DNA of 64,000 bases from NCBI GenBank assembly GCA_950295325.1, contig OX485806.1, positions 53,315,169 through 53,379,168 on the forward strand. The letters are read 5' to 3'. The notes beneath the pieces were generated by a model, which did no database searches, was not told the origin of the DNA, and was given only the letters and a program-made list of their open reading frames with translations. A program made the translations under genes and the position numbers. Below are positions 42,051-52,719 of the stretch, one piece after another. The number at the start of each line of letters is the position of its first letter. Position 1 is the stretch's first letter. Source of the stretch: Polytrichum commune. Taxonomy: Eukaryota > Streptophyta > Polytrichopsida > Polytrichales > Polytrichaceae.

Positions 42051-43460
42051 CATTTTATTGGAATCCTTAGCCTTAGTTTCTTCAAAGTGCTTCACCAATT
42101 CATTGGTGTTCACCATGTCTCTTGCCGCCACCCAAGCGGTTTCTTTCTCATGGTATCCTCACCATTTCACCAAATACTCATTTGTACATTTTTTTTTTCA
42201 TTTTCACTTGGGCTTCCTACACTTGAGGATGCCCTCCTACCTCATGTTCCAAGTGACCTCCACAAGGTCGGGACGTGGCCTAATCACTTGCTTGTGATCG
42301 GGCCACAAGGTGTCGTCCTAAAATGACTTTCGTAATGAGACATGAAATGTCGGATGCACTTTGATGTCCGGCGGTAATTCCAACTTATACATGTCCTTGA
42401 ACACTTGTTGCACAATGGAAAACGAAGTTCCAATTTTGGACATGAACTTTTGAAGTAAGGCCTTTGGGCAAGGTGAAGTTGTCCACATTCAACAACACCT
42501 TATTGGCCCACCTCATACTCCACTTCGCGTCTTCCGGCATTGATTTGCACTCCGTAGCACCTTCGGGCTTTCTCCACCAACAACTTGGTCATCTCCAAGA
42601 CTTGTTTACCATCCTTGGCCAAGTCCTCACCATCTTGGTTGAACTCTAGTGTTGAATGTGCCCCCTCGAGAGCTAGGTTAATAGGTTGGAGCGCATCCAC
42701 TCCATAAGCCACCACCAAAGACCACCCCTTGGTAGCCAAGTGCGTGGCTACATTGCAATTACACTCCGCTCGACCCACATAGTCCGCCCAATCTCCTTGG
42801 TCCGCCCCCACCAAGTTCCTCAAGTATTGCTTCAAGACTCCATTCACACGCTCCGTTTTCCCAAATATTTGGGAATGCAAGGCCGTGCTAAACCTTAGTT
42901 TCATTGCGACCTCCTTAGAGAAATGCATTGAAAATGCACTTGTGAACTTTGGATCTTGATCCCACACAATCACTCTTGGCAACCCGTGGTGCCTCAACCA
43001 TCCTTTGAGAAAAGGCTATGCGGTCTCCAACGCGGTGGCGGTTCCCACAATCAGCACCATGTGTGCCAACTTGGCAAACCGCTCTACCATCAACAAGATG
43101 GCATCATACCCATGTGACTCCGGCAAACTTGTGATCAAGTCCATGCACATACTATGCCATGGCGCCGACGGGATAAGCAACGGTTGCAAGAAACCGCCTT
43201 GCTTTTGGTAAGAGGCTCGGTTCACTTGGCACTTTATTCACGCCTTCACAAAGTGGGTTATATCCTCCTTTATGCACCGCCAATGGTACCTCCATGACAC
43301 CATTCTATGGCGGTTTTTCCTTTCTCCTCTATGGCCGGCAATAGGACTATCACATTTTTCCTTCAAAACCGATAGCCTCAACTTGCCTTGAGGCACATAC
43401 ACCCGACTTTGCTTGCACTTGAACAATCCGTCCACCAACTTAACCTCTTTGAGCACCTTG
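42051..43460 (-). pseudogene. B2 integrase with chromodomain (fossil)
   Basis: Minus-strand order: zinc-domain remains (43238-43456), the first catalytic strand region WHSMCMDLITSLPESHGYDA (43016-43225), the rest of the core with VIVWDQDPKFTSAFSMHF and ERVNGVLKQYLRNLVGADQG (42500-42997), then C-terminal VHPTFHVS-type sequence and a chromodomain-like stretch around 42060-42240. It is very close in sequence to B1's integrase, so the two are sister copies. Confidence 0.8.
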
Positions 43461-43854
43461 CTCTTGCGAAGCTCACCTAAAAGCTTTTGTGCCTCGGGGT
43501 AGTTAATTTACCCCTCCCGTATCTTGCATCACAAGTTTCCTTCGCCGGCACACATTAGCCACAAGGTTTGGATGGTTCTCATTGCTTGGAACTCATCCGG
43601 TCTACTTAGCGCATCCGGCACCACATTTTCATGGTCCGGTTTGTGGATCAAATCCACCTTCATAAGCGCCAAACTATCATGCCACCGCAATGAGTTGGCG
43701 CTCACTTGCGCTTGTATATGTTAAAATACTTTTAGGACACATTGTCCATGTAGACCTTTGCTTTGTGCGACCCCAAATAATGTCGCCACATCTTCAAGCA
43801 ATGCACTACGGCAAAGAAGTTCTTTGTCATGAGTTGGTTGTCTTCTTTGACAAC

Positions 43855-44400
43855 CATCGAGCCTCAAGCCCCCATATGCAAAGGCCATCCATCTTACATT
43901 AACAATCCGCCATTGGCAAAGTCATTCACCTCCGTATGCACCTCAAAAGGTATGTCAAGCTCCGCGAACTTGAGCACAGGCGGCGAAGAGAACTTGCTCT
44001 TAAGCTCCCCAAAGACTTGGTGACAAGGTTAGTCCCACTCTTGGGATAGCCATTTCTTTCACAAGTCGGACAACCATCGAGCTTCATGCTCCCATATGCA
44101 ATGGCCATCCATCTTATATCAACAATCCGCCATTGGCAAAGTCATTCACCCCCGTATGCACCTCAAAAGGTTTGTCAACCTCCGCGAACTTGAGCACGGG
44201 CGTCAAAGACAATTTTGTATTAAGCTCCCCAAAGACTTTGGGGCAAGGCTCATCCCACTCTTGAGATAGCCATTTCTTTCATAGGTCGCACAAGGTTTGA
44301 CAACCTTTAAGCTTAATACTCCCATATGCAATGGGCATCCATCTTGGATCAACATCCGCCAATGGTAAAGTCACTCGCCTCCATGTGCACCTCAAAATGC
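43855..44400 (-). repeat. Tandem repeats of the RT-RNase H junction in B2
   Basis: Three copies of a 220-229 bp unit with landmarks at 43933, 44153 and 44382. Same unit as in B1, but a different copy number. Confidence 0.85.
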
Positions 44401-44860
44401 TTATGAAAACCCGGAAACTTAACCACATCTTGTGAAGGGAACTTGCTCTTGAGCTTCCCAAAGGCTTGGTGACAAGGCTCATCCCACTCTTGGGATAGCC
44501 ATTTTTTCAACAAATTGACTAAGGTCCTAGCAACCTTAGAAAAACCTCGAATGAAGTGGTGGTAGTAGTTGGCTAGGCCAACAAATGACCTAAGCCATTT
44601 TCTTGAGTCAAGGACCAATTCTCCTTTTGGATGGCCTTGATATTCTTCATGTTTGTCACCAACTTCCTTTGTCACCACATACCTCTAGAACTCAATATGT
44701 TGTTGAGCAAAGTTATTTTCATTTCTTGGCGGTAACTTTTGGGCAACACATTGGTGAATACATCATTGTATCTCCCCAACATCCCACCAAAGTGGTTTAG
44801 GGGAGGCCCATCTTTCCTAGCCTCCCCATAAGTTCTATCGAGTTGCTCCAATTGAACCAC
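44349..44860 (-). pseudogene. B2 reverse transcriptase remains (fossil)
   Basis: Visible parts are the RT N-terminal lead-in (GMLGRYNDVFTNVLPKSY) and the connection LRSFVGLANYYHHFIRGFSK followed by CHQAFGKLKSKF. The central palm motifs of the enzyme are not seen, so this is a reduced RT. Confidence 0.7.
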
Positions 44861-46290
44861 GACTATTATGCTTTCTATTTTTCATTTGGTCCATTAAGAC
44901 CAAATTCAACTTAGATCCTCCTACCATAGGAGTCCTTGTCAATTTGAACTTCAATTCTTTGCCATTATGACACATCATAATGCACCGCAAGCACACCGGC
45001 TTGCACCTCACATCTATCATGTGAGTTTCAAAGTAGGCGGCCTTCACAATGACATGCATTTCATCTATTTCACTTGGTGTGAAATTTTGACAAAAATCCA
45101 ATGTCCCACATTGAAAGGTTACATGCATCGCGGCCTCCTTTGTCTCATTCGGTTTGCCCTTTCCAAACCGCACCTTGGTGGGCTTGCCCGCTCTACCAAT
45201 CGGCAAGCCCCAACTCCCTTATGAGTTTTGGGCTCAAGAAGGCATGGCTTGCCTCTTTGTCAACCCATTAGACGTTTGTCCCATTCATTTGAGCCTCAAG
45301 ATATAAAATAGTTGGCCTTGGCTTAAGGCTACTAGCCTTGGCCACAATGCCATCGTCTTACATTTGGTCCTCGGCAACTTGGCTTGGCTTGGTCCGCAAA
45401 GCCAACTTTAAACATTTCGTCCGCGGGACAAATTGGTTTGGTGCCACAAAACCAATTTCTAATAGTTTGTCCGCAAAACAAACATGTTTTGCCTTGGTAG
45501 CACAAACCCACCTTCCCACACTCCGTCCACGGCACGAACATGAATTGCCTTGGTAGGACAAACCCACCTCCCAACATTCCGTCCGCGGCACAAGTATGAT
45601 TTACTTTGGAAGCATAAAGCCACCTTTCAACATTCTGTCCGCGGCACCAACATGTTTTGCCTAAGTAAAATGGACCAAACAATTTGCACTCATTTCTTTG
45701 GGACCTAATTTGGCTAAAGCCACTTGTGGTGATGCGCCGCCAAACTTCTCTTTGGGACCATCGGCTTCAATGCTCTTGCAAATTTGATGGTCCCCACCAT
45801 GTCCTCAAGAAGCCTTGGGGACTTAAACAAGGCATCCACCACCCGCTTTTAAAACCCCACCTAAAAGGATGCATTTCTTAGAAAGCTCGTCCGTTTTAGG
45901 TGTATCCTTCATTTGTGCGTTTGAATAGCACACATAGGCCTTAAGAAGCCCCGGGTGCCTCATTAGCACCAAATTCATTCCAACATCAATACCTTCCAAG
46001 CATTTCGAATTGGAATTTCAATCCAACATTAATGCCCTCCAAGGTTTTGGGTCCTTTCGGTATTCTAGGCCCCAAATGTTTTTTTGAGGTTTGAGGGAGC
46101 CTTTTTCAAAGCACTCCTCCATTTTCCTTACCAAATCCACCCTCATGCCCACCATTGTCATTAGAACCAATGGTATGGTCAAATTCCACTTGCACATGAT
46201 CCTTGTTCCAATTTGAGCCTCACAACCTTTTGGAAACCCCGGGCTCACCATCATAACCCTCACGTTTGATAGCCATGTCTCCCTCAAAGT
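44861..46290 (-). pseudogene. B2 gag/protease region (fossil)
   Basis: The minus-strand frame at 46018-46287 opens near the primer site. The stretch at 44835-45206 has protease-like strands (DFCQNFTPSEIDEMHVIV, HNGKELKFKLTRTPMVGG). Between them lies a Cys-rich tandem block (45366-45660). The matching B1 region is 47737-48898. Confidence 0.6.
45366..45660 (-). repeat. Six Cys-rich tandem repeats of about 50-57 bp in B2 gag
   Basis: Landmark GTCCGCGGCAC-like words at 45366, 45418, 45468, 45524, 45580 and 45637. On the minus strand each unit gives a short Cys-containing peptide with aromatic and Gly residues, as expected from multiplied zinc-knuckle-like sequence of the nucleocapsid. B1 shows only about one unit near 48275-48305. 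Confidence 0.7.
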
Positions 46291-46313
46291 GCTAGCTCAA
46301 ATATTGGAACCCT

Positions 46314-46325
46314 GCTCTGATACCA
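46314..46325 (-). other. B2 primer-binding site, initiator tRNA-Met
   Basis: TGGTATCAGAGC on the minus strand, two bases from the 5' LTR; it complements the 3' end of plant initiator tRNA-Met. Confidence 0.85.
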
Positions 46326-46327
46326 AG

Positions 46328-47298
46328 TGTCGTAACCCTTGCTAGGTCCCTTAACAATCTTGCCAATTTTCGTTTCTAGCAAAGGTTACGAGCGCTAACC
46401 ATTCGCATTCCGCCATGCTAATGGATAGCTCCTCTTACCCCGGACCAATAGTTCATAAGAGGGAACCAACCCTCCTACTTTGCTTTCGGGACTCACCCCT
46501 TAATCGGTAACCCATTCCTAGATGTGGACTTCCATCCATGGAAGTCCAATCCTATGTTGATCATCGCGTTGCCGGAGCAACACTACAACAACCCGAAGCA
46601 TACTAGGCAACTATGGCCTCACAATAGGCCAAAGCCCATGGAGGCCTTGCCGTTCGGCCTCGGGTGGGTGAGGCCACACCACCTCACCCATATAAGCCTC
46701 TAGGACTTTACACGGGGCCCCTACCCCACCGTCAACCAACCTCTTGTCTCTCTACCAAGAGTTGGGGCCAAGTGGACATTTTCCTTTAGCTGCTGGGCCT
46801 AGAACCCCCCAGCAGCTTCAGACCATCATAACTTCCTTGTATGATGTCTGATCATAACAACCAACCACTTCATCTTCATCTACGCTTCACGTAGATGCCG
46901 ATGGACTCCTCACTTGCCCCATTCGGGCAAGTATTGAGGAAGTAATGCCTGTTTGAACCTTGGCAGTCCCGGGAATCACTCCCAGGCACTGCTGTACCAG
47001 GGCGCTGTCCCGGGACAGCGCCCCACTCAAATGGCCATAACTCCTAGCTCACACCTCGGATTGAGGTGTTCTTGAGCATTCTAGAATCACCACGCCATGA
47101 GCTACGCATAGCTCATGGCCTTACCCTTGTGCCTCCTAGTCTTCGTGGGTGGGAGGCGTTCCCAACGCCCGGGACCCTCACCCACACTAGGATCACTTGG
47201 GCCCTCTCACCAACGGCGCCACAAGTCCCGGGTGTCACTCCGGGGTCCCCCTTGTGCCCATGGTGTTTCGGGCACTCCTCATGGAGAGGTGCGCGACA
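46328..47298 (-). repeat. B2 5' LTR
   Basis: 971 bp, identical by eye to 40251-41221. Confidence 0.95.
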
Positions 47299-47303
47299 CG
47301 TAT

Positions 47304-48938
47304 GCACCTCAAAATGTTTGTCAAAATCCGCGAACTTAAGCACGGGCGGCGAAGAGAACTTGTTTTTGAGCTCCCCAAAGGCTTGGTGACAAGGCTCATC
47401 CCACTCTTGGGATAGCCATTTTCCTCAATAAGTTGAATAAAGTCCTAGCAACCTTAGAAAACTCTCGAATGAAGTTGTGGTACTAATTGGCTAGGCCAAC
47501 AAATGACCTAAGTCCTTTTTGAATCAAGGGCCAATTCTCCTTTTGGATTGCCTTGACATTCTTCATGTTCGTCCACCAACTTCCTTTGTCACCACATACC
47601 TCAAGAACTCAATCTCTCGTTGAGCAAAGTTATTTTTCACTCCTTGGCGGTAATTTTTTTGGGCAACACATTGGTGAATACATCCTTGTATCTCACCAAC
47701 ATCATACCAATGTTGTTTGGGGGAGGCCCATCTTTCCTAGCCTCCCAATACGTTCCTTGGAGTTGCTCCAATTGAACCACGACCATTATGTTTTCTATTT
47801 TTCATTCGGTCCATTAAGACCAAATTCAACTTAGGTCCTCCTACCATAGGAGTCATTGTTAATTTGAACTTCAATTCTTTGCCATTATGACACATCATAA
47901 TGCACCGCAAGCACACCGGCTTGCACCTCACATCTATCATGTGAGTTTCAAAGAAGGCGGCCTTTACAATGACATGCATTTCATCTATTTCACTTGGTGT
48001 GAAATTTTGACAAAAATCCAATGTCCCACATTGAAAGGTTACATGCATCGCGGCCTCCTTTGTCTCATGCGGTTCGCCCTTTCCAAACCGCACCTTGGTG
48101 GGCTTGCCCGCTCTACCAATCGCCAAGCCCCAACTCCCTTATGAGTTTTGGGCTCAAGAAGGAGTGGTAGCCTCTTTGTCAATACATGAGACATTTCTCC
48201 CATTCATTTGAGCCTCAAGGTACAAAAGACTTGGCCTCGGCTTAAGGCTACTAGCCTTGGCCACAATGCCATCGTCTTACATTCGGTTCGCGGCACAAGT
48301 ATTATTTGGCGGGGTACCTATCTCCCCTCAACGTCCATTGTTGTAACGCACCGCCAAATTGCTTAATGGGGTCATCGGCCTTGATGCTCATGGCAATTTT
48401 GATGATCCCCGCCACAACCTCAATAAACTTTGGAAATTTGAATTTGGTATTCACCACCCGCTTTTGAAACCCACTTGAAACGATGCATTTCTTAGAAAGC
48501 TCGTTCGTCTAAGATGTACAATTCATTTGGGTGTGAAATGCGCGCATATACGCCTTAAGAGGCCCGGACGCCTCATTTCCACCAAATTCATTCCAACATC
48601 AATACCTTCCAAGCATTTGGAATTAGAATTTCAATCCAACATTAATGCCTTCCAAGGTTTTGGGTGCATTCGGTATTCTAGGCCCCAAATGTTTTTTGAG
48701 GTGTGCGGGAGCCCTTTCAAAGGACTCCACCATTTTCCTTACTGAATCCACCATCATGCCCACCATTGTCATTAGAACTAATGGTATGGTCAAATTCCAT
48801 TTACACATGATCTTTGTTCCAATTTGAGCCTCACAACCTTTTGGAAACCCCGGGCTCACCATAATAACCCTCAGGTTTGATAGCCATGTCTCCCTCAAAG
48901 TGCTAGCTCAAATATTGGAACCCTGCTCTGATACCAAA
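47304..48938 (-). pseudogene. B1 RT and gag/protease remains (fossil)
   Basis: The rest of B1 beyond B2: the RT lead-in and connection (47310-47780), the protease-like strands (47737-48126, as in B2), gag-like frame 48623-48898, and the initiator-tRNA-Met primer site at 48926-48936 (CTCTGATACCA on the plus strand). Confidence 0.65.
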
Positions 48939-51900
48939 TGTCGCAACCATTGCTAGGTCCCTTAACAATCTTGCCAATTTTCAATTCTAGCAAAGGTTAC
49001 GAGCGCTAACCATTCGCATTCCGCCATGCTAATGGTTAGCTCCTCCTACCCCGGACCATATAGCTCATAGGAGGGAACCAACCCTCCTACTTTGCTTTCG
49101 GGACTCACCCCTTAATCGGTAGCCCATTCCTAGATGTGGACTTCCATCCATGGAAGTCCAATCCCATGTTGATCATCGCGTTGCCGGAGCAACACTACAA
49201 CAACCCGAACCATATGTAGAGGCACCCTCCCTTCACCAGCAAGAATCGGAAGAAAGACAAGGGAATTGCAAAACCTGTTGCGGAAGCTGAGGGACCGGTG
49301 CTGGAGTGAGGAGCTAGGGCGGAAGCTGGGAGACCAGCGAAGGAGCGTGAGCGGTCACAAGGACAAGGGTAGCCGACTGGTAAGGTGAAGGCCCGGACTA
49401 CGTGGAAGGCCGAGAGAGCGCTGGTGACACTAGGCGACCCCGGGGAACGAGGGAACAATCTACGTGGAGGCCGAGAGCGCGAGGAGACCCTGGGAACGTG
49501 AACGGCTACCGGAGGACGGGAGCAGCTACTGGGGACTGGAACGGCCGAACAGAAGTAGGGCCGGTTCCAACAGGGAACGGAAGTAGGGCCGGTTCCAATT
49601 AGGCACGAGTGCTCCGTTTTAGGAGCACATGTCGATTAAGTAGTTGAGGAGATAGGAAGAGATATGTAGGTAGGGGTTACATATTGAACTTTTTAGATTT
49701 AAATTCTATGAGTTAAGACATTTAAACTCTGCTATCATTAGATACAGTGCTATATTTAGCCGAGCTAACATTTACAAAAATCCTAGGAAAATATAGATTT
49801 GTGAGACTATATAAGGAGGCCACTAGAGGACCCTAATACACTTCATTTCATCTTGAATATTATACATGAGTGTCCGGACCTCGGACTTTGTTGAGACGTG
49901 AGGCACCTATGGTGATTAATTAGCTTAGGAATTAGAGAATTAATCCGAGACGGGAGGCACCGAAGGGCATTCGGACTTAAGAACGCTCGTGGAAACAATA
50001 CAATCAACCGCGGCAACGAATCGAACTCGCCAAGTATTATTACTCAAGCGGGCGAGGTTGGGATTTCCGTGCCGACGCGGGACGATTAAAGACTTAGAAA
50101 ATAAACTAAAATTACCGAGGAGGCCACATGATTTTGGAGTTGCGGGAACTTCAAGGACCTTAGGAAAGTGGACACAAATTCACCGAAGGAAACGATTAAG
50201 AGAAGTAACTTATATGTAACATGATTGGAATTGATTGATGAATGTAATTACACTTAAGCTTAAAAAGGATCTCACATTGTCTACATACTTAACCATCATT
50301 TGAACTTGAGTTATTAGAATCATATCACCGCATGACGTAAAAACGTAATCATAAGCGGTAGAGGATTCGTCAATTAGGCAAATCAATGTACCGCCACATC
50401 ATACCTTTATATCAAGACCTCATATCAAACTTTTACCGCATATCAAATCTAAAAATAACTTAAGGGGCAATGAGTAAGGAATTGAGGGATACATGAAGGG
50501 ATTACTTAAGCCATATCTTTGTGAGATGCCCTAAGGAATTTGAGAGATATTATTCTTCCTTGAGGTTAGATTTTGAACATGAGAAAGGGAATTTGAGGTG
50601 GATGAACTAAGGATTTAATTCAAGGCCGTAAACCTAACCAAATAGGCACCCGAGAGATCTAATTTCGCAAGGGTATATGCTTGCGTAAATTGGATAGCGT
50701 GACTCGGATTTGAGATAATTGAATGGACATTCGAACCATGAAATAATGGGGAGTGATCCTAGAAGTTATTAGACTTACGGGAATGATAAAATATTCTAAG
50801 AGAGTAAATGAGGAACATTCTATGAATTAGGTTGTTTTGACTTAGCGAGGGAGTATGCTTGCCTTATAGAGAAGTTGGGCAAGATGCTTGAAGACTTGAA
50901 AGGAACGAGAGATATGTTATAAGAACTTGAATGGATAAATAGGATTGTGAATGTTTTCAACCATGAAAGATATTGTATAGGAGCGTTTTCCCTCGTAACA
51001 CTTAACCGTGACATTACACTTTTGAGGAAACATTATCTTGAGTTCTAAAGGCACTTACACATTAAGAATTCATTAGAAATTTATTAAGAGATATTGAGAA
51101 TGCATTTACGTGTTTCTGGTTAAGGACGCTTTCGGGGAACATAAACTTGTGAACTTAGATCAACTACTCTTAGAGAATTTATAAGTACATTGGAACTATA
51201 TGTTACGGGATTGAGACACAGAAGAATGCAAACACCTTCACGAGACTTAGAGAGAAGATCTAATTTTGGTGGGAGTAACTTCCATGTAAACCGGTTCAGC
51301 AGCGGGTTACACCGTCTGAGGCTGGAAGGTTGAAGGTGGCCCTCCACACCATACTAGGCAACTATGGCCTCACATTGGGCCAATGCCCATGCAGGCCGTG
51401 CCGTTCGGCCTCGGGTGGGTGAGGCCACACCACCTCACCCATATAAGCCTCTAGGACTCTACACGGGGCCCCTACCCCACCGTCAACCAACCTCTTGTCT
51501 CTCTACCAAGAGTTGGGGCCAAGTGGACATTTTCCTTTAGCTGCTGGGCCTAGAACCCCCCCAACAGCTTCAGACCATCATAACTTCCTTGAACGATGTC
51601 TGATCATAACATTCAACCACTCCATCTTCATCTACGCTTCACGTAGATACCGATGGATTCCTCACTTGCCCCATTCGGGCAAGTATTGATGAAGTTATTC
51701 GTGTTTGAACCTTGGCAGCTCCGGGAATCACTCCCAGGCACTGCTGTACCAGGGCGCTGTCCCGGGACATCGCTCCACTCAAATGGCCATAACTCCTAGC
51801 TCACACCTCCGATTGAGGTGTTCTTGAGCATTCTAGAATCACCACGCCATGGGCTACGCATAGCTGATGGCCTTACCCTTGTGCCTCCTAGTCTCCGTGG

Positions 51901-52049
51901 GTGGGAGGCATTCCCAACGCCCGGGCCCTCACCCACACTAGGATCACTTGGGCCCTCTCACCAATGGCGCCACAAGTCCCGGGTGTCACTCCGGGGTCCC
52001 CCTTGTGCCCATGGTGTTTTAGGCACTCCTCATGGAGAGGTGCGCGACA
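48939..52049 (-). repeat. B1 5' LTR, split by a solo LTR
   Basis: The LTR runs 48939-49214 and resumes 51354-52049 (972 bp together, equal to the 3' LTR). It ends CGACA at 52049, followed by the TATCG target duplication. Confidence 0.93.
49215..51348 (+). repeat. Solo LTR related to element D (2,134 bp)
   Basis: Starts TGTAGAGGCACC, ends GGCCCTCCACA, and is flanked by CCATA at 49210-49214 and 51349-51353. Its last 100 bp in reverse match the LTR starts at 32236 and 63955. Strand here is only the reading direction: as placed, it is opposite to D's LTRs. No internal sequence remains, the usual result of recombination between two LTRs. Confidence 0.88.
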
Positions 52050-52054
52050 TATCG

Positions 52055-52719
52055 GCACTGGAAGAATTGACTGCATGAAACCCTACTTCTGTCTCATGTC
52101 AGACATTCATAACCCCGGCTGCTTTTAGGATCTGAGTAAGGTGAGGTCCAATGGCGGTTTGTTTGACCTTCACTGAGCTTTGTGAGTGCTTTTGGTGGAG
52201 CTTCACAATCGCGTTACGAAGTTCTTGATGAAATTCTTCTACCCAATCAATGGCATGACCATTTAGAGCTGCGAGGATCAATTCTGCAAATGGTATGGAA
52301 ACATGGTTGTGACCCGTGGTATTAAGACAAAATAAAAAGCTGAGGATTCTGAGAGGTTTCTTTGCACCTAGATATGTGCAATCAGTCACCTTTACTGCCT
52401 CTTGTCCATCTGCTGCTGTCATGAGTGATGGAAATAACTCTGTAAACTCCCATTGCTTGGTTGAGACTCTTTTGCGGTTTGTGAATTCAAAAGTGTCCCG
52501 TAGTTGGGTTCTCCAGTCGAATGCCAACAATGGAAATGTTTTGCTTTGTACTGTAGTCATCATGGTGGATACTTCAAGATTGGATACTGCCTCTCGAATC
52601 AAAGCCTCATGTAATACTCTCCATGTGACCCGGGTCACAAAGCCATCAAAATTGATTTGCTTGAGGAACTCAGTTTCCTCCAAGGTGAACTGATGGTGCT
52701 GGAAAACTACATCTACCAC
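52055..52719 (-). CDS. Element D accessory ORF, N-terminal part
   Basis: A 206-codon open frame starting at the ATG at 52719: FTLEETEFLKQINFDGFVTR, WRVLHEALIREAVSNLEV, KQWEFTELFPSL, then KKPLRILSFLFCLNTTGHNH, AALNGHAIDWVEEFHQELR. The hydrophobic block followed by IDW matches VNW in the 532-codon accessory protein and FNW in family H, so this is the globular half of the same kind of protein. It sits after integrase, the place of the third ORF in Athila-type elements, which that group is known to reach by splicing. Function unknown; an envelope-like role is not supported, as no signal peptide or membrane span is seen. B1 lies just beyond its end. Confidence 0.55.

Larger units (their letters stand above)
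40251..47298 (-). mobile_element. Element B2: chromovirus with identical LTRs, inserted in B1
   Basis: 7,048 bp, minus strand, two 971-bp LTRs that I could not tell apart by eye, and target duplication CGTAT (40246-40250 and 47299-47303). It has an initiator-tRNA-Met primer site and purine tract. The coding region is broken in many places, though the LTR identity says it arrived very recently. It therefore probably moved as an already defective copy with enzymes from elsewhere, or its LTRs were made uniform by gene conversion. Confidence 0.95.
35878..52049 (-). mobile_element. Element B1: chromovirus (Ty3/gypsy) with two later insertions inside
   Basis: Minus-strand element bounded by TGTCG...CGACA LTRs of 972 bp and the target duplication TATCG (35873-35877 and 52050-52054). 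Its own length without guests is about 7.0 kb. Order on the minus strand: 5' LTR, initiator-tRNA-Met primer site, gag/protease, RT, RNase H, integrase with chromodomain, purine tract, 3' LTR. The coding part is heavily decayed (many breaks). It hosts B2 in the RT-RNase H junction repeats and a solo LTR in its 5' LTR. Confidence 0.9.

Noticed and set aside
46314-46325. Piece of a tRNA-Met gene
   Set aside because: Only the primer-site complement is present, next to an LTR; no tRNA cloverleaf.
52099-52719. Envelope-like protein for element D
   Set aside because: No signal peptide, membrane span or cleavage site is visible; it groups better with the accessory protein at 6684-8282.
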